From SYIM01 sp041182885 (lineage in GTDB: Bacteria; Pseudomonadota; Gammaproteobacteria; Burkholderiales; Burkholderiaceae_E), in contig JBMSQB010000129.1 in assembly GCA_049423065.1 (NCBI GenBank), forward strand, positions 1 through 8,125: a DNA stretch of 8,125 bases. Direction: 5' to 3'. Shown here piece by piece: positions 7,385 to 8,125 of the stretch (the stretch's first letter is position 1; each line of letters opens with the position of its first letter). The notes beneath the pieces are model-generated. The model made no database searches. It was given only the letters and a program-made list of their open reading frames with translations, and had not been told where the DNA came from. The position numbers were made by a program, and so were the translations under genes.

Positions 7385-8125
7385 ATGTTCCGCGAACTGG
7401 TTGCCCTGAACTCCAAACGCCACGCGGCCTTGCGCGTACGGCCACAGGCCAGTTTCGAATTTGTTCGCGGTGTGCACATGGCGGCACTCATGCAGGCCGA
7501 GTTGGTGCGCGCGGCGTCGATCTATCCGATCGTGTTCGTGGAGGATCCGGCTATCGACAGTTTCCGGCCGATGGCGCTCCTGGGACTGCGCGAGGGCGAA
7601 AATGTGTACGTCGATACCGACGGCAGCTGGCTCGCCTCGTATGTGCCGGCGGTGATCCGGGCCTATCCCTTTGCGCTTGCGCGCGCGGCGGGCGAGGGGG
7701 AGGCTGAGCGCTTTGCGGTGTGCATCGATGCGGCAAGCGAACTGGTATCGCTCACCGAGGGCGCGCGCCTGTTTGACGCCCAAGGCACGCCCACTGAAGC
7801 GCTCGAGCAGGCACGGCAGTGGCTGCAGCAGATTCGCGACATGCAGCTTCGCACCGACGAATTTTGTCGCGCGCTGGCGGCGCGCAACCTGTTCACGCCG
7901 TTTGCGGTTCGGGCACGGCGCGGCGACGAGACGCTTGAAGTCGATGGCTGCTACGTGATCAACGAAGAGCGGCTCGACGGCTTGCCCGATGCGAAGCTTT
8001 TCGAGCTTCGCCGCGAAGGCTGGCTGTCTTCGATCTACGCGCACCTGGTATCGCTGCAGCAATTCGAGCGGCTCGAGGACGGGCCGCCCGAGGATGACCC
8101 TGATGCTGTCGAGCCTGCCCATGCG
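7385..8125 (+). CDS. SapC-family protein (3' end beyond window)
   Basis: An ATG at 7385 opens a frame of 247 codons with no stop before the window edge. The product matches the SapC family from end to end: start MFRELVALNSKRHAALRV, EFVRGVHMAALMQAELVRAA then YPIVF at 47-51, MALLGLREGENVYVD at 63-77, SYVPAVIRAYPFAL at 85-98, then a C-terminal block with CYVINEERLDGLP at 189-201 and SIYAHLVSLQQ at 216-226. Family members are about 250 residues, so little is missing; the last visible residues are an acidic, Pro-rich tail. There is no signal peptide or membrane segment, so it is probably cytoplasmic. In Campylobacter fetus, sapC sits with the sapDEF type I exporter of S-layer protein, but SapC's biochemical role is unknown. 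It lies 14 bases after the SecA-like gene and is likely co-transcribed. A role in cargo handling or targeting is inference only. Confidence 0.88.
   Translation, partial: MFRELVALNSKRHAALRVRPQASFEFVRGVHMAALMQAELVRAASIYPIVFVEDPAIDSFRPMALLGLREGENVYVDTDGSWLASYVPAVIRAYPFALARAAGEGEAERFAVCIDAASELVSLTEGARLFDAQGTPTEALEQARQWLQQIRDMQLRTDEFCRALAARNLFTPFAVRARRGDETLEVDGCYVINEERLDGLPDAKLFELRREGWLSSIYAHLVSLQQFERLEDGPPEDDPDAVEPAHA

Noticed and set aside
7136..8122. Antisense open frame opposite the SapC-family gene
   Set aside because: The + strand frame from 7385 matches the SapC family along its full length and has a good RBS; the antisense product is Arg-rich and unrecognisable.
1..8125. CRISPR arrays, tRNA or rRNA genes, insertion sequences, internal promoters or terminators
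   Set aside because: I saw no regularly spaced repeats, RNA gene signatures, transposase motifs or flanking inverted repeats. Gaps between genes are at most 14 bases, too short for a terminator or separate promoter.

Overview
The window is a compact, single-strand gene cluster of about 8.1 kb with high GC, strong G/C bias at third codon positions and almost no intergenic DNA. This fits a GC-rich Gram-negative proteobacterium, perhaps a betaproteobacterium; I cannot name a genus. All six coding regions are on the + strand, and the junctions are 1-bp overlaps or gaps of 3 to 14 bases. I see no promoter or terminator inside the window, so it looks like the middle of one long transcription unit whose ends lie outside.

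Layout: (1) 1-57, the last 18 codons of an upstream gene, possibly a TolC-like outer-membrane factor. (2) 57-1238, a secreted periplasmic adaptor with signal peptide, Pro/Ala-rich linker, split lipoyl domain and beta-barrel. (3) 1238-3163, an inner-membrane adaptor with a cytoplasmic GAF domain, one membrane segment and a HlyD-like periplasmic part. (4) 3174-5345, a polytopic M50 (site-2) metalloprotease homologue with a PqqD-like N-terminus and a HlyD-like C-terminal extension. (5) 5349-7370, a short SecA-like ATPase that keeps the motor and preprotein-binding regions but lacks most of the scaffold, the helical wing, the two-helix finger and the zinc tail. (6) 7385 to the window end, a SapC-family protein still open at the edge.

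Taken together this looks like an envelope export machine resembling type I secretion without an ABC transporter. Three lipoyl/HlyD-type modules could bridge to an outer-membrane channel, an M50-family membrane protein could sit where the ABC membrane domain would be, and a truncated SecA could supply ATP-driven translocation. In Campylobacter fetus, SapC is encoded with the type I exporter SapDEF for S-layer protein, so a SapC homologue here points to a large surface or S-layer-like cargo. The protein families are read directly from motifs. That they form one secretion machine is my inference, and I do not know an established name for this combination. No substrate gene is visible in the window.
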